Assembly (NCBI GenBank): GCA_017889585.1
Contig: JAGFZX010000005.1
Span: 59,951-123,950, forward strand
Source of the DNA: Bacillota bacterium
GTDB taxonomy: Bacteria > Bacillota > Negativicutes > DSM-13327
Length of the DNA: 64,000 bases
Direction: 5' to 3'
In this document: one piece after another, positions 8,739 through 18,101 of the stretch
Layout: the number at the start of each line of letters is the position of its first letter
How positions within the stretch are numbered: the stretch's first letter is position 1
Translations under genes and position numbers: made by a program
Notes under the pieces: generated by a model
Told to the model about the DNA's origin: nothing
Database searches by the model: none
What the model saw: the letters and a program-made list of their open reading frames with translations, nothing else

Positions 8739-10259
8739 ATGATTGATATTAAAGATCGAGTGCGCTCAGCAGCACTTCATGCTAAAATTGTGAGCGCAGA
8801 GGAAGCTGCGGCAATTATTAAGCCGGGAATGAATATTGGAACTAGTGGCTTCACGCCATCTGGCTATCCTAAGGCTGTACCACTAGCTTTAGCTGAAAGA
8901 ATCAAAAAAGAACATTTTCAAATTAACCTTTGGACAGGTGCCTCAGTTGGTAAGGAATTAGATGGTGCCTTAGCAGCAGTAAATGGTATTAATAAACGTT
9001 TGCCATACCAGACAGACAATGAACTACGTAAGTCTCTTAATTCAGGTGGCGTTAAATATTGTGATTTGCACTTAAGCCATACTGCACAAATGTCTAGATA
9101 TGGATTTTTGGGTGGTAAAGTCGATGTAGCTATTGTTGAAGCTTGCGCGATTACTGAAGAAGGACATATTATTCCAACTACCTCAATGGGTAACTCTGCA
9201 TCCTTTGTGCAAAGTGCCGATATTGTTATTGTTGAAGTCAATACAACTCAGCCTTTAGCTCTTGAGGGGATGCATGATGTTTACATTCCAATGGATCCTC
9301 CGCACCGCCTGCCGATTCCTATCGTAAAGGTGGATGATCGGATTGGTACACCATATATTCCTTGTGGTTTTGATAAAATAAAATACATTGTACCTTGTGA
9401 TATTCGTGATGATGTTCGTGACTTAGCGGCAATTGACGATGATGCACGAGCTATGAGCGCTCACTTTATTGAATTCCTTAAGGCTGATATCAAAGCAGGC
9501 CGTATGCCAGCAGGTCTCCTGCCATTACAATCTGGTGTAGGTTCAGTTGCTAATGCGGTAGTCAGCGGTTTTGTTCAATCTGAATTTACCGACTTAGAAG
9601 TATATACTGAAGTTATTCAGGACGGTATGCTTGATTTAGCTGATGCTGGTAAATTGAAATTTGCCTCAGGTACTTCTTTCTCACCTTCACCTAAGGGATT
9701 AGATAGATTTTATAAAAATTTGGATGAATATCGTAAAATAATGATGCTTCGTCCCCAAGAAATTGCTAATAGTCCCGAAGTCGCCCGCCGTCTTGGCATT
9801 ATTGCAATGAATACTGCGATTGAGTTTGATATTTACGGTAATGTGAATTCGACTCATATCATGGGCAGTAAAATGATGAATGGTATTGGTGGTTCAGGGG
9901 ATTTTGCTCGCAATGGGTACCTGACATGCTTCTTTAGTACATCAACTGCTAAAGGTGGCGCCATTTCTTCTATTGTTCCAATGGTTTCCCATGCTGACCA
10001 TAGTGAGCATGATGTTGATTTGTTTATTACTGAGTTGGGTGTTGCCGACGTCCGTGGACTTAGTCCAAGAGAACGGGCGCGCGTCATTATAGAAAATTGT
10101 GCTCATCCTGATTATAAGCCAATGCTTATGGATTACTTGGAAAGAGCTGAAAGGGCCACCAAGTACGCACAGACACCACATATACTATCAGAAGCACTTT
10201 CGTGGCATACTAGATTCATAGAAACTGGTACCATGAAAAAACAAGTTAAGGAGGATTAA
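8739..10259 (+). CDS. Acetyl-CoA hydrolase/succinyl-CoA:acetate (propionate) CoA-transferase family
   Basis: Class I CoA-transferase of the Ach1/Cat1 family, 506 residues. The N-terminal domain has [16 protein letters not shown]. The catalytic Glu is most likely E291 in YTEVIQDG, and the C-terminal glycine-rich part has [14 protein letters not shown] and [14 protein letters not shown]. In a propionate pathway it would move CoA between succinate/succinyl-CoA and acetate or propionate, feeding the mutase next door. ATG 8739 is chosen because GGAGGA (8723-8728) precedes it; an upstream TTG overlaps that ribosome site. It lies 30 bases after rex and 4 bases before the mutase, so it is probably one operon. 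The preferred acyl partner cannot be read from sequence. Confidence 0.9.
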   Translation: MIDIKDRVRSAALHAKIVSAEEAAAIIKPGMNIGTSGFTPSGYPKAVPLALAERIKKEHFQINLWTGASVGKELDGALAAVNGINKRLPYQTDNELRKSLNSGGVKYCDLHLSHTAQMSRYGFLGGKVDVAIVEACAITEEGHIIPTTSMGNSASFVQSADIVIVEVNTTQPLALEGMHDVYIPMDPPHRLPIPIVKVDDRIGTPYIPCGFDKIKYIVPCDIRDDVRDLAAIDDDARAMSAHFIEFLKADIKAGRMPAGLLPLQSGVGSVANAVVSGFVQSEFTDLEVYTEVIQDGMLDLADAGKLKFASGTSFSPSPKGLDRFYKNLDEYRKIMMLRPQEIANSPEVARRLGIIAMNTAIEFDIYGNVNSTHIMGSKMMNGIGGSGDFARNGYLTCFFSTSTAKGGAISSIVPMVSHADHSEHDVDLFITELGVADVRGLSPRERARVIIENCAHPDYKPMLMDYLERAERATKYAQTPHILSEALSWHTRFIETGTMKKQVKED

Positions 10260-10263
10260 TAGT

Positions 10264-11910
10264 ATGAATAATGAAAGCTTGAAACTAAAAGTAGCAGAAT
10301 ATACTGCTAAGGTAGAAAAAGCCAGTGCAAAATTTCCAGAACGCAAAAATATAGAGTATAACAGATTGTATACTCCGTTAGATCTTGAGGGTATGGACTA
10401 TGAAAGGGATTTAGGTTTACCTGGGAGCTACCCTTTCACTCGTGGTGTACAACCTACTATGTACCGTGGCCGTTTCTGGACAATGCGTATGTATGCTGGT
10501 TTCTCCACAGCAGAAGAGTCCAATAAACGTTATCGTTACCTGTTATCATCAGGTAGTACTGGTCTTTCTTGCGCTTTTGACTTGCCAACCCAAATAGGTT
10601 ATGACTCCGATGATGCCATTTCCGAAGGAGAAGTAGGTAAAGTTGGTGTGGCGATTGACTCCTTAGCTGATATGGAAATTTTGTTTGACCAAATAGATTT
10701 AGGTAAAGTTTCCACGTCCATGACTATCAACGCTCCTGCTTCTGTTCTGCTCGCCATGTATATTGCGGTTGCGGAAAAAAATGGTATAAGCCCTGACAAA
10801 TTAAACGGTACCATTCAAAATGATATCTTGAAAGAGTATGCAGCTCGCGGTACTTATATTTTCCCACCGAAGCCTTCTATGCGTCTGATTACTAATATTT
10901 TTGAATATTGTTCAAAAAATGTTCCTAACTGGAATACTATCTCCATCTCAGGTTATCATATTCGTGAAGCAGGTTCTACTGCAGCTCAGGAAATCGCTTT
11001 CACCATTGCCGATGGTATTGCTTATTGCGAGGCCGCAATTAAAGCTGGGCTTAATGTTGATGATTTTGCCGGACGTTTGTCATTCTTCTGGAATGCGCAT
11101 AACAATGTACTGGAAGAAGTGGCTAAATTCCGTGCTTCCCGTCGTGTATGGGCTAAGGTTATGAAAGAACGTTTTGGTGCTACTAATCCTAAATCTTGGA
11201 TGCTTCGGGTGCATACCCAAACTGCAGGTTCTATGCTCACAGCTCAACAACCTGAAAATAACATTGTTCGTGTTGCTTTACAAACAGCTGCTGCTGTTAT
11301 GGGTGGTACGCAATCCTTACATACTAACTCGAAGGATGAAGCGTTGGCACTACCTACTGAAGATTCAGTACGTGTTGCTCTTCGTACCCAGCAGATCGTG
11401 GCTTATGAAAGCGGACTTGCTGATGTTGTTGATCCTTTGGCAGGTTCCTACTATGTAGAAGCTATGACGAATGAAATTGAAGCAGATGCTTGGAAATACA
11501 TCCAAAAGATTGATGATATTGGTGGCGCTGTTGTAGCGATCGAAGAAGGCTACATTCAAAGAGAAATTCAGGACAGTGCTTATAAATGGCAAAAAGAAGT
11601 TGAAAACAACGATCGTGTTATCGTTGGTGTCAATAAATTCCAAATTGAAGAGAAACCAGTCGAGGGTCTGCTCCGCGTCGATGCTTCTGTTGGCGAATTG
11701 CAAAAGAAAAAGCTTGCTGATCTAAGAGCTAAACGTGATAACGCAGCTGTTAAAGCAGCGCTTGCTAAACTTGAAGCAGCTTGCGGTGATGAAGAAATTA
11801 ACCTCATGCCAGTAATCATGGAAGCGGTTAAAACTTATGCAACACTTGGTGAAATTTGTGGCGTAATGCGTAAAGTCTTTGGTGAATACCAAGCGCATGC
11901 AACACTGTAA
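10264..11910 (+). CDS. Methylmalonyl-CoA mutase, catalytic (alpha) subunit
   Basis: TIM-barrel subunit of a B12-dependent mutase that interconverts succinyl-CoA and (R)-methylmalonyl-CoA by radical chemistry. At 548 residues it lacks the C-terminal cobalamin domain of the 700-residue fused form; that domain is encoded by the next gene. Family signatures include [20 protein letters not shown] near residues 55-76, [17 protein letters not shown] and [13 protein letters not shown], which line the substrate channel. The acyl-CoA chain threads the barrel. AAGGAGG precedes ATG 10264. Isobutyryl- or ethylmalonyl-type mutases share this split layout, but the epimerase and decarboxylase neighbours make methylmalonyl-CoA the likely substrate. 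Confidence 0.93.
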   Translation: MNNESLKLKVAEYTAKVEKASAKFPERKNIEYNRLYTPLDLEGMDYERDLGLPGSYPFTRGVQPTMYRGRFWTMRMYAGFSTAEESNKRYRYLLSSGSTGLSCAFDLPTQIGYDSDDAISEGEVGKVGVAIDSLADMEILFDQIDLGKVSTSMTINAPASVLLAMYIAVAEKNGISPDKLNGTIQNDILKEYAARGTYIFPPKPSMRLITNIFEYCSKNVPNWNTISISGYHIREAGSTAAQEIAFTIADGIAYCEAAIKAGLNVDDFAGRLSFFWNAHNNVLEEVAKFRASRRVWAKVMKERFGATNPKSWMLRVHTQTAGSMLTAQQPENNIVRVALQTAAAVMGGTQSLHTNSKDEALALPTEDSVRVALRTQQIVAYESGLADVVDPLAGSYYVEAMTNEIEADAWKYIQKIDDIGGAVVAIEEGYIQREIQDSAYKWQKEVENNDRVIVGVNKFQIEEKPVEGLLRVDASVGELQKKKLADLRAKRDNAAVKAALAKLEAACGDEEINLMPVIMEAVKTYATLGEICGVMRKVFGEYQAHATL

Positions 11911-11933
11911 GAGACGTAGGAGGAGGAAGAACG

Positions 11934-12326
11934 ATGGAAAAACGTGTTAGAGTATTAGTAGCAAAACCTGGTCTAGACGGACATGATCGTGGTGCAAAAG
12001 TTGTTGCCCGCGCTTTACGTGATGCTGGATTTGAGGTTATTTATACAGGCCTTCGCCAAACACCAGAACAAATTGCTGAAGCAGCTCTTCAAGAAGATGT
12101 GAATGTAATTGCCCTTAGTTTGCTTTCAGGAGCTCATAATCATTTGTTCCCACGCATTGTGGAGTTAATCCGCAGCAAAGGTATGACTGATGTGCTTATG
12201 ATTGGTGGCGGCGTTATTCCTGATTCAGATATACCTACCCTTAAAGCGGCTGGTATTGCTGAAGTATTTACCCCAGGTACGTCAACCGTGAGTATTATTG
12301 ACTACATTAACGCAAACGTGAAATAA
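11934..12326 (+). CDS. Methylmalonyl-CoA mutase, cobalamin-binding (beta) subunit
   Basis: A 130-residue B12-binding domain that completes the split mutase encoded 23 bases upstream. The base-off/His-on motif DGHDRG (residues 15-20, His17 as lower axial Co ligand) is followed by the conserved LSGAH and GGG loops that hold the nucleotide tail of adenosylcobalamin. A strong AGGAGGAGG lies before ATG 11934. The length equals the isolated domain, with no TIM-barrel remnant. A hairpin separates it from meaB. Confidence 0.94.
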   Translation: MEKRVRVLVAKPGLDGHDRGAKVVARALRDAGFEVIYTGLRQTPEQIAEAALQEDVNVIALSLLSGAHNHLFPRIVELIRSKGMTDVLMIGGGVIPDSDIPTLKAAGIAEVFTPGTSTVSIIDYINANVK

Positions 12327-12333
12327 ATGTATC

Positions 12334-12376
12334 TATGGGCTATGCGGTTCTTATTTTAGGGCTGCATAGTCCCATA
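12334..12376 (+). other. Intercistronic hairpin between mutase beta subunit and meaB
   Basis: TATGGGCTATGC (12334-12345) can pair with GCATAGTCCCATA (12364-12376), with one bulged base. The 3' arm ends where the AAGGTGG ribosome site of meaB begins. No T-tract follows, so mRNA processing or translation control is more likely than termination. Confidence 0.5.
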
Positions 12377-12393
12377 AGGTGGTGCAAACAATA

Positions 12394-13332
12394 ATGGACA
12401 TTGCAGAAGAATTATTAAGTGGTTCTCGACTGGCTATGTCTCGTGCTATTACTGCTGTGGAAAATGAGTATGATAATGCAGTTGATATCATGCAACAGTT
12501 ATATGCTCATACTGGCAATGCCCATGTTATTGGTATTACTGGGCCACCTGGTGCTGGCAAGAGTACATTGACAGATAAATTAGCCAAGGAATATCGTAGC
12601 CAAGGAAAAACGGTAGGTATTATTGCCGTCGATCCTACAAGTCCATTTTCTGGTGGGGCGATTTTAGGCGATCGCATTCGTATGAATGATTTAACATTAG
12701 ATGAAGGCGTTTTTATTCGCAGCATGGGTACTCGAGGCAGTTTAGGCGGTTTATCCCGCAAAACAGCTGAGACCATAAAAATTATGGATGCAGCTGGTAA
12801 GGATATTATTCTGGTGGAAACCGTTGGAGTTGGACAGTCTGAAGTTGATATTGTAAAAACAGCTGATACGATTATTGTTGTATTAGTGCCTGGTCTTGGA
12901 GATGATATTCAGGCTATTAAAGCTGGTATATTAGAAATTGGCGATGTTTTTGCCATCAATAAGGCTGACCATGATGGTGTAGATCGTCTTAATACTGAAC
13001 TGGAAATGATGCTTGATTTAAATCAGCAGAAAATGGATTGGCGCCCTCCCGTTAAACGAGTTATAGCAAATCGTGGCGAGGGAATTAGCGAACTGATAGG
13101 CTCTATTGCTCAGCAAATTGCTCAATCAAGACAGTCTGGTCAATTTAGTAATCGTCGTACTCAGCGTACAAAAAGTGAATTATTAGCAATGCTTGATGAG
13201 CAAATTGGGCGTCGTGTACGGAAAAAATTGTCAGATGGCGGGGGATTTGATCAATTAGTTGCAAGTGTGGAGAGTCGAGAAAAAAACCCTTATATTGTTG
13301 TTAATGAGATAATGGCAAGTGTCTTGCTGTAA
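12394..13332 (+). CDS. meaB: MeaB/ArgK-type GTPase chaperone of methylmalonyl-CoA mutase
   Basis: G3E-family P-loop GTPase that loads and protects adenosylcobalamin on the mutase. Visible motifs are Walker A GPPGAGKST (residues 50-58), the VDPTSPFSGGAILGDRIRM switch region, VETVGVGQSE (G3) and NKAD (G4). The 312-residue length and the C-terminal dimerisation helix region fit MeaB rather than HypB or UreG. The start is taken as ATG 12394 with AAGGTGG at 12376-12382. An in-frame GTG at 12379 would lie inside that ribosome site. Older databases call this family ArgK; the location between the mutase and the epimerase supports the mutase role. Confidence 0.93.
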   Translation: MDIAEELLSGSRLAMSRAITAVENEYDNAVDIMQQLYAHTGNAHVIGITGPPGAGKSTLTDKLAKEYRSQGKTVGIIAVDPTSPFSGGAILGDRIRMNDLTLDEGVFIRSMGTRGSLGGLSRKTAETIKIMDAAGKDIILVETVGVGQSEVDIVKTADTIIVVLVPGLGDDIQAIKAGILEIGDVFAINKADHDGVDRLNTELEMMLDLNQQKMDWRPPVKRVIANRGEGISELIGSIAQQIAQSRQSGQFSNRRTQRTKSELLAMLDEQIGRRVRKKLSDGGGFDQLVASVESREKNPYIVVNEIMASVLL

Positions 13333-13354
13333 TAAGTAGAGGAGGTTTATTCAT

Positions 13355-13762
13355 TTGTTTAAGACATTAAAAGTAGATCATATTGGGATTGCTGTAAAAG
13401 ATTTAGAGCAAGCTAAAAAGTTTTATACTGAAGTTTTGGGAATGACAGCGATGGGAGAGGAAACTGTTGAACAGCAAAAAGTAAAAGTTTGCTTCATTCC
13501 TTGTGGTGATAGCGAAGTAGAACTTTTAGAATCGACTGCTCCGGATGGACCGATTGCCAAATTTATTGATAAAAATGGCGAAGGTATACAACACGTTGCT
13601 TTGCGTGTAGATAATATTGAAGCAGCGATTGCTGACCTTAAAGAGAAGGGTGTACGTATGATTGACGAAGTGCCTCGTTATGGCGCAGGCGGAGCAAGTA
13701 TTGCTTTTGTTCATCCTAAGTCAACTGGCGGCATTTTGCTTGAATTATCTGAACGTAAATAG
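13355..13762 (+). CDS. mce: Methylmalonyl-CoA epimerase
   Basis: VOC-fold metalloenzyme (135 residues) that interconverts (R)- and (S)-methylmalonyl-CoA, linking the mutase to the S-specific carboxyltransferase. Two beta-alpha-beta-beta-beta modules are recognisable. Metal ligands are likely H9 in VDHIGIAV, the Glu in EVELLES, the His in GIQHVALRV and the Glu in the C-terminal ILLELSE. The start is TTG 13355 with GAGGAGGT at 13339-13346. Another glyoxalase-like activity is possible by fold alone, but the context makes the epimerase call firm. Confidence 0.92.
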   Translation: MFKTLKVDHIGIAVKDLEQAKKFYTEVLGMTAMGEETVEQQKVKVCFIPCGDSEVELLESTAPDGPIAKFIDKNGEGIQHVALRVDNIEAAIADLKEKGVRMIDEVPRYGAGGASIAFVHPKSTGGILLELSERK

Positions 13763-13784
13763 GTTAATCTAATGGTGCAAAATG

Positions 13785-13887
13785 TTTAAGGTGCTCTAGA
13801 TGCAACGAGGCGTGGAGTGAAGGCGTAAGTAGTAGTGCGCTCAGCGAACATACCAAGGAGTAACGAAGTAAACCGACTTTTTGCAAC
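13785..13887. other. Structured intergenic element between mce and mmdA
   Basis: The 213-base gap has no gene. About 100 bases (from GGTGCTCTAGATGCAACGAGG to ACTTTTTGCAAC) are GC-richer than the flanks, and the ends TGCAAAA (just upstream) and TTTTTGCA can pair. It looks like a mobile intergenic repeat or structured RNA, but I see only one copy here. TATAAT at 13895-13900 may be the -10 box of an internal promoter for mmdA. Confidence 0.35.
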
Positions 13888-13975
13888 ATGATTATATAAT
13901 GTATACAATCATAAAATATTGTAAACTATATGGCCTTACTATATAGTCATATTTGAATGTTGTTGGAGGTGTAAA

Positions 13976-15505
13976 ATGGCTACAGTTCAAGAAAAAATTG
14001 AAGATTTAAAAGCTCGTCAAGAAAAAATTAAGCTTGGTGGCGGTCAAAAACGCATTGACAAACATCATGCTGGTGGAAAATTAACTGCTCGCGAGCGCGT
14101 GGAATTATTGCTTGATGAGAATACTTTTGTTGAATTGGATCAGTTTGTTACTCACCGTTGTGTGAATTTCGACATGGCTTCAGTAGATGCGCCAGGCGAA
14201 GGTGTTGTTACTGGCTATGGTACAATTAATGGAAAATTGGTCTATGTATATGCTCAAGATTTCACAGTAGTAGGTGGATCTTTAGGAGAAATGCATGCAG
14301 CCAAGATTGTTAAAGTACAAAAACTGGCTTTGAAGATGGGTGCACCAATTATTGGTATGAATGATTCAGGTGGAGCTCGTATTCAAGAAGCAGTTGATGC
14401 ATTGGGTGGTTATGGAAAGATATTCTACAATAATACACTAGCATCAGGGGTCATTCCTCAAATTTCCGTTATTATGGGACCATGTGCTGGCGGTGCAGTA
14501 TATTCTCCGGCTTTGACTGATTTTATCTATATGGTAAAGAAGACTAGCCAAATGTTTATTACTGGCCCACAAGTTATTAAATCAGTTACTGGCGAAGAAG
14601 TTACAGCTGAAACATTGGGCGGAGCAATGACCCACAATACGACTTCAGGTGTTGCTCATTTTGTTGCAGAAAATGATAATGACTGCATAGAACAAATACG
14701 CTATCTGATGAGTTTTTTACCAAGCAATAACCTTGATGGTTCTCCGGTAATGGCATGTACTGATGATATCAATCGTATGGATGAATCATTAAATACACTT
14801 TTGCCTGATAATCCTAATCAACCGTATAACATGAAAGATATCATTACTTCTATCGCAGATAATGGTGAGTTTTATGAAGTACAACCCTATTTCGCGCAAA
14901 ATATTATTACTGCTTTTGCTCGTTTCGACGGTCAATCAGTAGGTATTATTGCCAATCAGCCGTCAGTAATGGCAGGTTGTTTAGATGTTGACGCATCTGA
15001 CAAATCAGCACGTTTTATTCGTTTCTGTGATGCCTTTAACATTCCGCTCCTTAACTTGGTTGACGTTCCAGGTTTCTTGCCTGGCGTAAGCCAAGAATAT
15101 GGCGGCATTATCCGTCATGGTGCAAAAATGTTATATGCATATTCAGAAGCGACTGTACCAAAAATTACTGTAATTACTCGTAAAGCTTATGGTGGTTCTT
15201 ACCTGGCTATGTGCTCGCAAGATTTGGGCGCTGATCAGGTTATGGCTTGGCCAACATCTGAAATTGCAGTAATGGGACCTGCTGGAGCAGCTAATATTAT
15301 CTTCCGTGGAGATCCTGATGTGGGTGCGAAAACTGAAAAATATATAGCAGACTTTGCCACTCCATATAAAGCAGCTGAACGTGGTTTTGTTGATCAGGTT
15401 ATTGAGCCTAAAGAAACTAGACCTCGTATTATCACTGCACTCTCAATGCTGGCTAGCAAGCGTGAACAACGGCCACAAAAGAAACACGGCAATATTCCGC
15501 TATAA
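13976..15505 (+). CDS. mmdA: Methylmalonyl-CoA decarboxylase alpha / acyl-CoA carboxyltransferase subunit
   Basis: A 509-residue carboxyltransferase of the crotonase fold, homologous to MmdA, the transcarboxylase 12S subunit and PccB. It takes CO2 from (S)-methylmalonyl-CoA and passes it to biotin, releasing propionyl-CoA. Family motifs include the N-terminal [23 protein letters not shown] region, [38 protein letters not shown] and, late in the protein, VPGFLPG and [15 protein letters not shown] precedes ATG 13976. Downstream are the small epsilon-like and biotin carrier genes. Because no Na+-pumping beta subunit is nearby, a soluble transcarboxylase (12S type) is a real alternative. Confidence 0.9.
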   Translation: MATVQEKIEDLKARQEKIKLGGGQKRIDKHHAGGKLTARERVELLLDENTFVELDQFVTHRCVNFDMASVDAPGEGVVTGYGTINGKLVYVYAQDFTVVGGSLGEMHAAKIVKVQKLALKMGAPIIGMNDSGGARIQEAVDALGGYGKIFYNNTLASGVIPQISVIMGPCAGGAVYSPALTDFIYMVKKTSQMFITGPQVIKSVTGEEVTAETLGGAMTHNTTSGVAHFVAENDNDCIEQIRYLMSFLPSNNLDGSPVMACTDDINRMDESLNTLLPDNPNQPYNMKDIITSIADNGEFYEVQPYFAQNIITAFARFDGQSVGIIANQPSVMAGCLDVDASDKSARFIRFCDAFNIPLLNLVDVPGFLPGVSQEYGGIIRHGAKMLYAYSEATVPKITVITRKAYGGSYLAMCSQDLGADQVMAWPTSEIAVMGPAGAANIIFRGDPDVGAKTEKYIADFATPYKAAERGFVDQVIEPKETRPRIITALSMLASKREQRPQKKHGNIPL

Positions 15506-15521
15506 GGAAGGTGTGACTAGG

Positions 15522-15665
15522 ATGAAAATAGATGCAAAAGGCATTAGTCCGGAAGTTGTGGCAGTCATTACTGCAGCACTTCAAATGATGGGAAGCGGCT
15601 TTCAAGCTGTGAAAATCACACGCGGCAGCGATTTATGGACCAACGCTGGTCGCAAAAACGCGTAA
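15522..15665 (+). CDS. Small MmdE/OadG-C-terminus-like subunit
   Basis: A 47-residue gene. ATG 15522 is preceded by AAGGAAGGTG at 15504-15513, and the stop lies 45 bases before the biotin carrier. The sequence (ISPEVVAVITAALQMM, then VKITRGSDLWTNAGR) resembles the epsilon subunit of Veillonella methylmalonyl-CoA decarboxylase and the C-terminal tail of OadG-type delta/gamma subunits, which tether the carboxyltransferase in the complex. There is no transmembrane helix, unlike a full delta subunit. The identification is by motif and position only. Confidence 0.7.
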   Translation: MKIDAKGISPEVVAVITAALQMMGSGFQAVKITRGSDLWTNAGRKNA

Positions 15666-15710
15666 TTAGAGATATATTTATTTAATAAATATTATTTGGA
15701 GGTTAGTGTA

Positions 15711-16100
15711 ATGAAAAAATTTAACATAACTGTAAATGGTGCTACATATCAAGTTGAGGTAGAAGAAGTTAAAGAAGTAAAAGTGGCTGCTCCTGCAGCT
15801 AAAGCGGCTCCAACTCCTGCGGCTGCACCTAAAGCAGCAGCTCCTGCTCCTGCTGCCGCTGCAGCACCTGCTGAAGTAGGCGCTGGTGATACTGCTGTTA
15901 ATTCCCCAATGCCTGGTAAGATCATTAAAGTTGTTGCTGCAGCTGGACAAACAGTGAAAAAAGGCGACGTATTGATGATTCTTGAAGCTATGAAAATGCA
16001 AAATGAAATTGTTTCTCCTGTTGACGGTATTGTGAAATCCGTTAATGCAGCAGCTGATCAAAGCGTAAAAACAAATGAGATTTTAGCTGTTATTAAATAA
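15711..16100 (+). CDS. mmdC: Biotin carboxyl carrier subunit of the decarboxylase/transcarboxylase
   Basis: A 129-residue biotinyl protein (MmdC/1.3S type). After a short N-terminal strand (FNITVNGATYQVEVEEV) comes a flexible Ala/Pro-rich linker of about 35 residues (about 30-63), then the biotinyl/lipoyl barrel with LEAMKMQNEI, where K95 is the biotin site. It carries the carboxyl group between active sites of the complex. The start is ATG 15711 with TTGGAGGT at 15696-15703; an in-frame TTG at 15696 is part of that ribosome site. A strong terminator follows, closing this transcription unit. Confidence 0.95.
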   Translation: MKKFNITVNGATYQVEVEEVKEVKVAAPAAKAAPTPAAAPKAAAPAPAAAAAPAEVGAGDTAVNSPMPGKIIKVVAAAGQTVKKGDVLMILEAMKMQNEIVSPVDGIVKSVNAAADQSVKTNEILAVIK

Positions 16101-16120
16101 GCTAATTCCTTAATTTAAAA

Positions 16121-16159
16121 AAGTCGTGCAGTTTTCTAGAAACTGCACGACTTTTTTTT
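16121..16159 (+). terminator. Rho-independent terminator after mmdC
   Basis: A 14-bp stem (AAGTCGTGCAGTTT with AAACTGCACGACTT, 16121-16153) and a run of eight Ts separate the methylmalonyl-CoA genes from the Rnf operon. Confidence 0.9.
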
Positions 16160-16303
16160 GAAAAAATTTCCTGAAAAGTGAAAAAGATAACTAGTTGATA
16201 ATGGCTATTATTAGGAGTAGACTTATTGACAGAGTATATTTAACTGGTGTACAGTAACAATATGCAAGATTTATTTAAAAAATCTGTATAGAAAGGAGAG
16301 TAT

Positions 16304-16726
16304 ATGGACAAGCAACAAGAAGCAATCGTTCTTCAAGTTATTGAAGGCAATTTGGCAAAAATCAAGGCGAGTCGCCATAATGACTGTGAGAACTGTGGCG
16401 CTTGTCCGGGTAATTCAGCAATGGTACTTGAGGCTCGTAATGACATAGGGGCGCAACCTGGTCAGCGTGTAGTTTTTGAAGTTCAGGAAATTAATATGCT
16501 TAAAGCTGCTTTTATTGTGTATATATTACCGCTAATTGCAGTGTTTCTTGGCGCTTATTCAGGCTGGAAATTAGCTGAACGCGTAGGTAGCGAACCCTTA
16601 TGGTTTCAGGTCGCAGGTGGTGCAATGGCTTTTGTTTTATCAGTCGGATATATTAAGTATTTTGATTCCTCAGCTAGGTTTGATGCCAAGATGCAGCCAG
16701 TCATTGTACGTATTTTGTCAGAGTAA
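16304..16726 (+). CDS. RseC/RnfX-like SoxR-reducing system protein
   Basis: A 140-residue protein of the RseC/MucC family. A Cys-rich N-terminal domain (CENCGAC, about residues 28-34) precedes two hydrophobic helices (about 66-85 and 96-117) with a short periplasmic turn. In many Rnf loci such a protein sits next to the complex and is thought to assist electron transfer or flavin/Fe-S maturation; its exact role is not settled. TTGACA at 16226-16231 may be the -35 box, but the -10 is poor. GAAAGGAGAG precedes ATG 16304. It is the first gene of the Rnf operon, 40 bases before rnfC. Confidence 0.8.
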   Translation: MDKQQEAIVLQVIEGNLAKIKASRHNDCENCGACPGNSAMVLEARNDIGAQPGQRVVFEVQEINMLKAAFIVYILPLIAVFLGAYSGWKLAERVGSEPLWFQVAGGAMAFVLSVGYIKYFDSSARFDAKMQPVIVRILSE

Positions 16727-16766
16727 AAAAGACAATAATTTAGTTAGTTTCAGAAGGGGTGAAATT

Positions 16767-18089
16767 ATGGGAAAAAGCTTTCGTGGGGGTATACATCCCG
16801 ACGACCGAAAAAGGTATACAGCTGCTAAACCGATTCAGGTAGCACCTATACCTGAAAAAGTCATTATTCCTGTTCGACAACACATTGGCGCACCGTGTTC
16901 CCCAATTGTAAAAGTGGGAGATTTGGTCAAGAAAGGCCAGGTTATCGCTGAGGCGCAAGCTTTTGTTTCCAGTCCTATTCATGCATCAACTTCAGGTAAG
17001 GTAGCAGCGATTGCTGATTATCCGCATCCAGTATTTGGTACGTGCATGGCTGTCGTTATTGAAAGTGATGGACAGGATGAATGGGTAGAAGGATTACCGT
17101 TAAATCGTGATTGGAAAACTCTTGAGGCACAAGAACTCAAGGAGATTATTCGTCAGGCAGGTATGGTTGGCATGGGTGGAGCAACATTTCCTACACATGT
17201 AAAAATGGCGCCACCTGCGGAAAAGCCAATCCATACATTTATATTAAATGGGGCTGAATGTGAGCCTTTTCTCACAGCTGACCATCGAGTAATGCTTGAA
17301 CAGTCAGAAAGAATTGTGACTGGTATGCAAATCGGGATGAAAGTATTAGGTGTGAGTAAAGGATATATAGGGATTGAAGAAAATAAACCAGATGCCATTG
17401 CTGCAATGAATAAAGCTTGCAGTGGAATTGCTGGTCTTGAAGTGGTACCTCTGCAAACCAAGTATCCGCAAGGTGCGGAAAAAACATTAATTAGTGTCAT
17501 AACTGGCACAGATGTACCCACTGGCGGACTTCCTATGGATGTAGGTGTAGTAGTGCAGAATGTGGGGACAGTCGTGGCTATTGCAGATGCGGTGGAAAAA
17601 GGTATTCCACTCATTCAAAGGGTAACAACTGTTACTGGCGGTGCAGTTGCAGAACCTAAAAATGTATTACTTAGAATTGGCACTACTTTTGCCGAGGCTG
17701 TAGCCTTATGCGGCGGATTTACTGATAAACCAGTCAAAATTATCATGGGTGGCCCGATGATGGGCATGGCTCAGCGTACCCTTGATGTACCTATTATAAA
17801 AGGCACTTCAGGTATTCTGGTATTAAGTGAGGCTGATACGAATATTGGCCCAGAACGTCCTTGTATTCGTTGTGGTCGCTGTGTTGATGCTTGCCCCATG
17901 GGACTTGTACCAAGTATGCTTAGCGTTATGGGTGAACGTGGGTTGTATTCAGTTGCGAAGGAACAGTATGACTTATTGGATTGTGTTGAATGTGGTTCTT
18001 GTGTGTATGTATGTCCTGCAAAACGCAACATCGTCCATTATGTTAAATTATCCAAAGCACAAAATGCAGCAGCGGCGGCGAAGAAATAA
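16767..18089 (+). CDS. rnfC: Rnf complex subunit C (NADH-binding)
   Basis: Cytoplasmic subunit of the ion-translocating ferredoxin:NAD+ oxidoreductase, where NADH/FMN and two [4Fe-4S] clusters are handled. An N-terminal barrel with a PIHASTSGKV biotinyl-like fold is followed by the NuoF-like GMGGATFPTHVKM and ILNGAECEPFLTADHR stretches. Cluster motifs are CIRCGRCVDACP (starting at about residue 366) and CVECGSCVYVCP (at about 406). Length 440. ATG 16767 follows AAGGGGTGA. The open frame extends back into rseC-like sequence but without a ribosome site. Gene order CDGEAB is that of acetogens and other Firmicutes. Confidence 0.96.
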   Translation: MGKSFRGGIHPDDRKRYTAAKPIQVAPIPEKVIIPVRQHIGAPCSPIVKVGDLVKKGQVIAEAQAFVSSPIHASTSGKVAAIADYPHPVFGTCMAVVIESDGQDEWVEGLPLNRDWKTLEAQELKEIIRQAGMVGMGGATFPTHVKMAPPAEKPIHTFILNGAECEPFLTADHRVMLEQSERIVTGMQIGMKVLGVSKGYIGIEENKPDAIAAMNKACSGIAGLEVVPLQTKYPQGAEKTLISVITGTDVPTGGLPMDVGVVVQNVGTVVAIADAVEKGIPLIQRVTTVTGGAVAEPKNVLLRIGTTFAEAVALCGGFTDKPVKIIMGGPMMGMAQRTLDVPIIKGTSGILVLSEADTNIGPERPCIRCGRCVDACPMGLVPSMLSVMGERGLYSVAKEQYDLLDCVECGSCVYVCPAKRNIVHYVKLSKAQNAAAAAKK

Positions 18090-18101
18090 GGAGGTGGCGG
18101 T

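Noticed and set aside
12394..13332. ArgK (arginine/ornithine transport kinase)
   Set aside because: Outdated family label; the mutase and epimerase neighbours show the MeaB chaperone role.
13976..15505. Propionyl-CoA carboxylase beta subunit
   Set aside because: Same family, but no biotin carboxylase gene is nearby, whereas a MmdC-type carrier and epsilon-like subunit follow; decarboxylase or transcarboxylase is the better reading.
15354..15665. 103-codon gene reaching back into mmdA
   Set aside because: The upstream part is an out-of-frame overlap with mmdA; the ribosome site at 15504-15513 defines the short gene starting at 15522.
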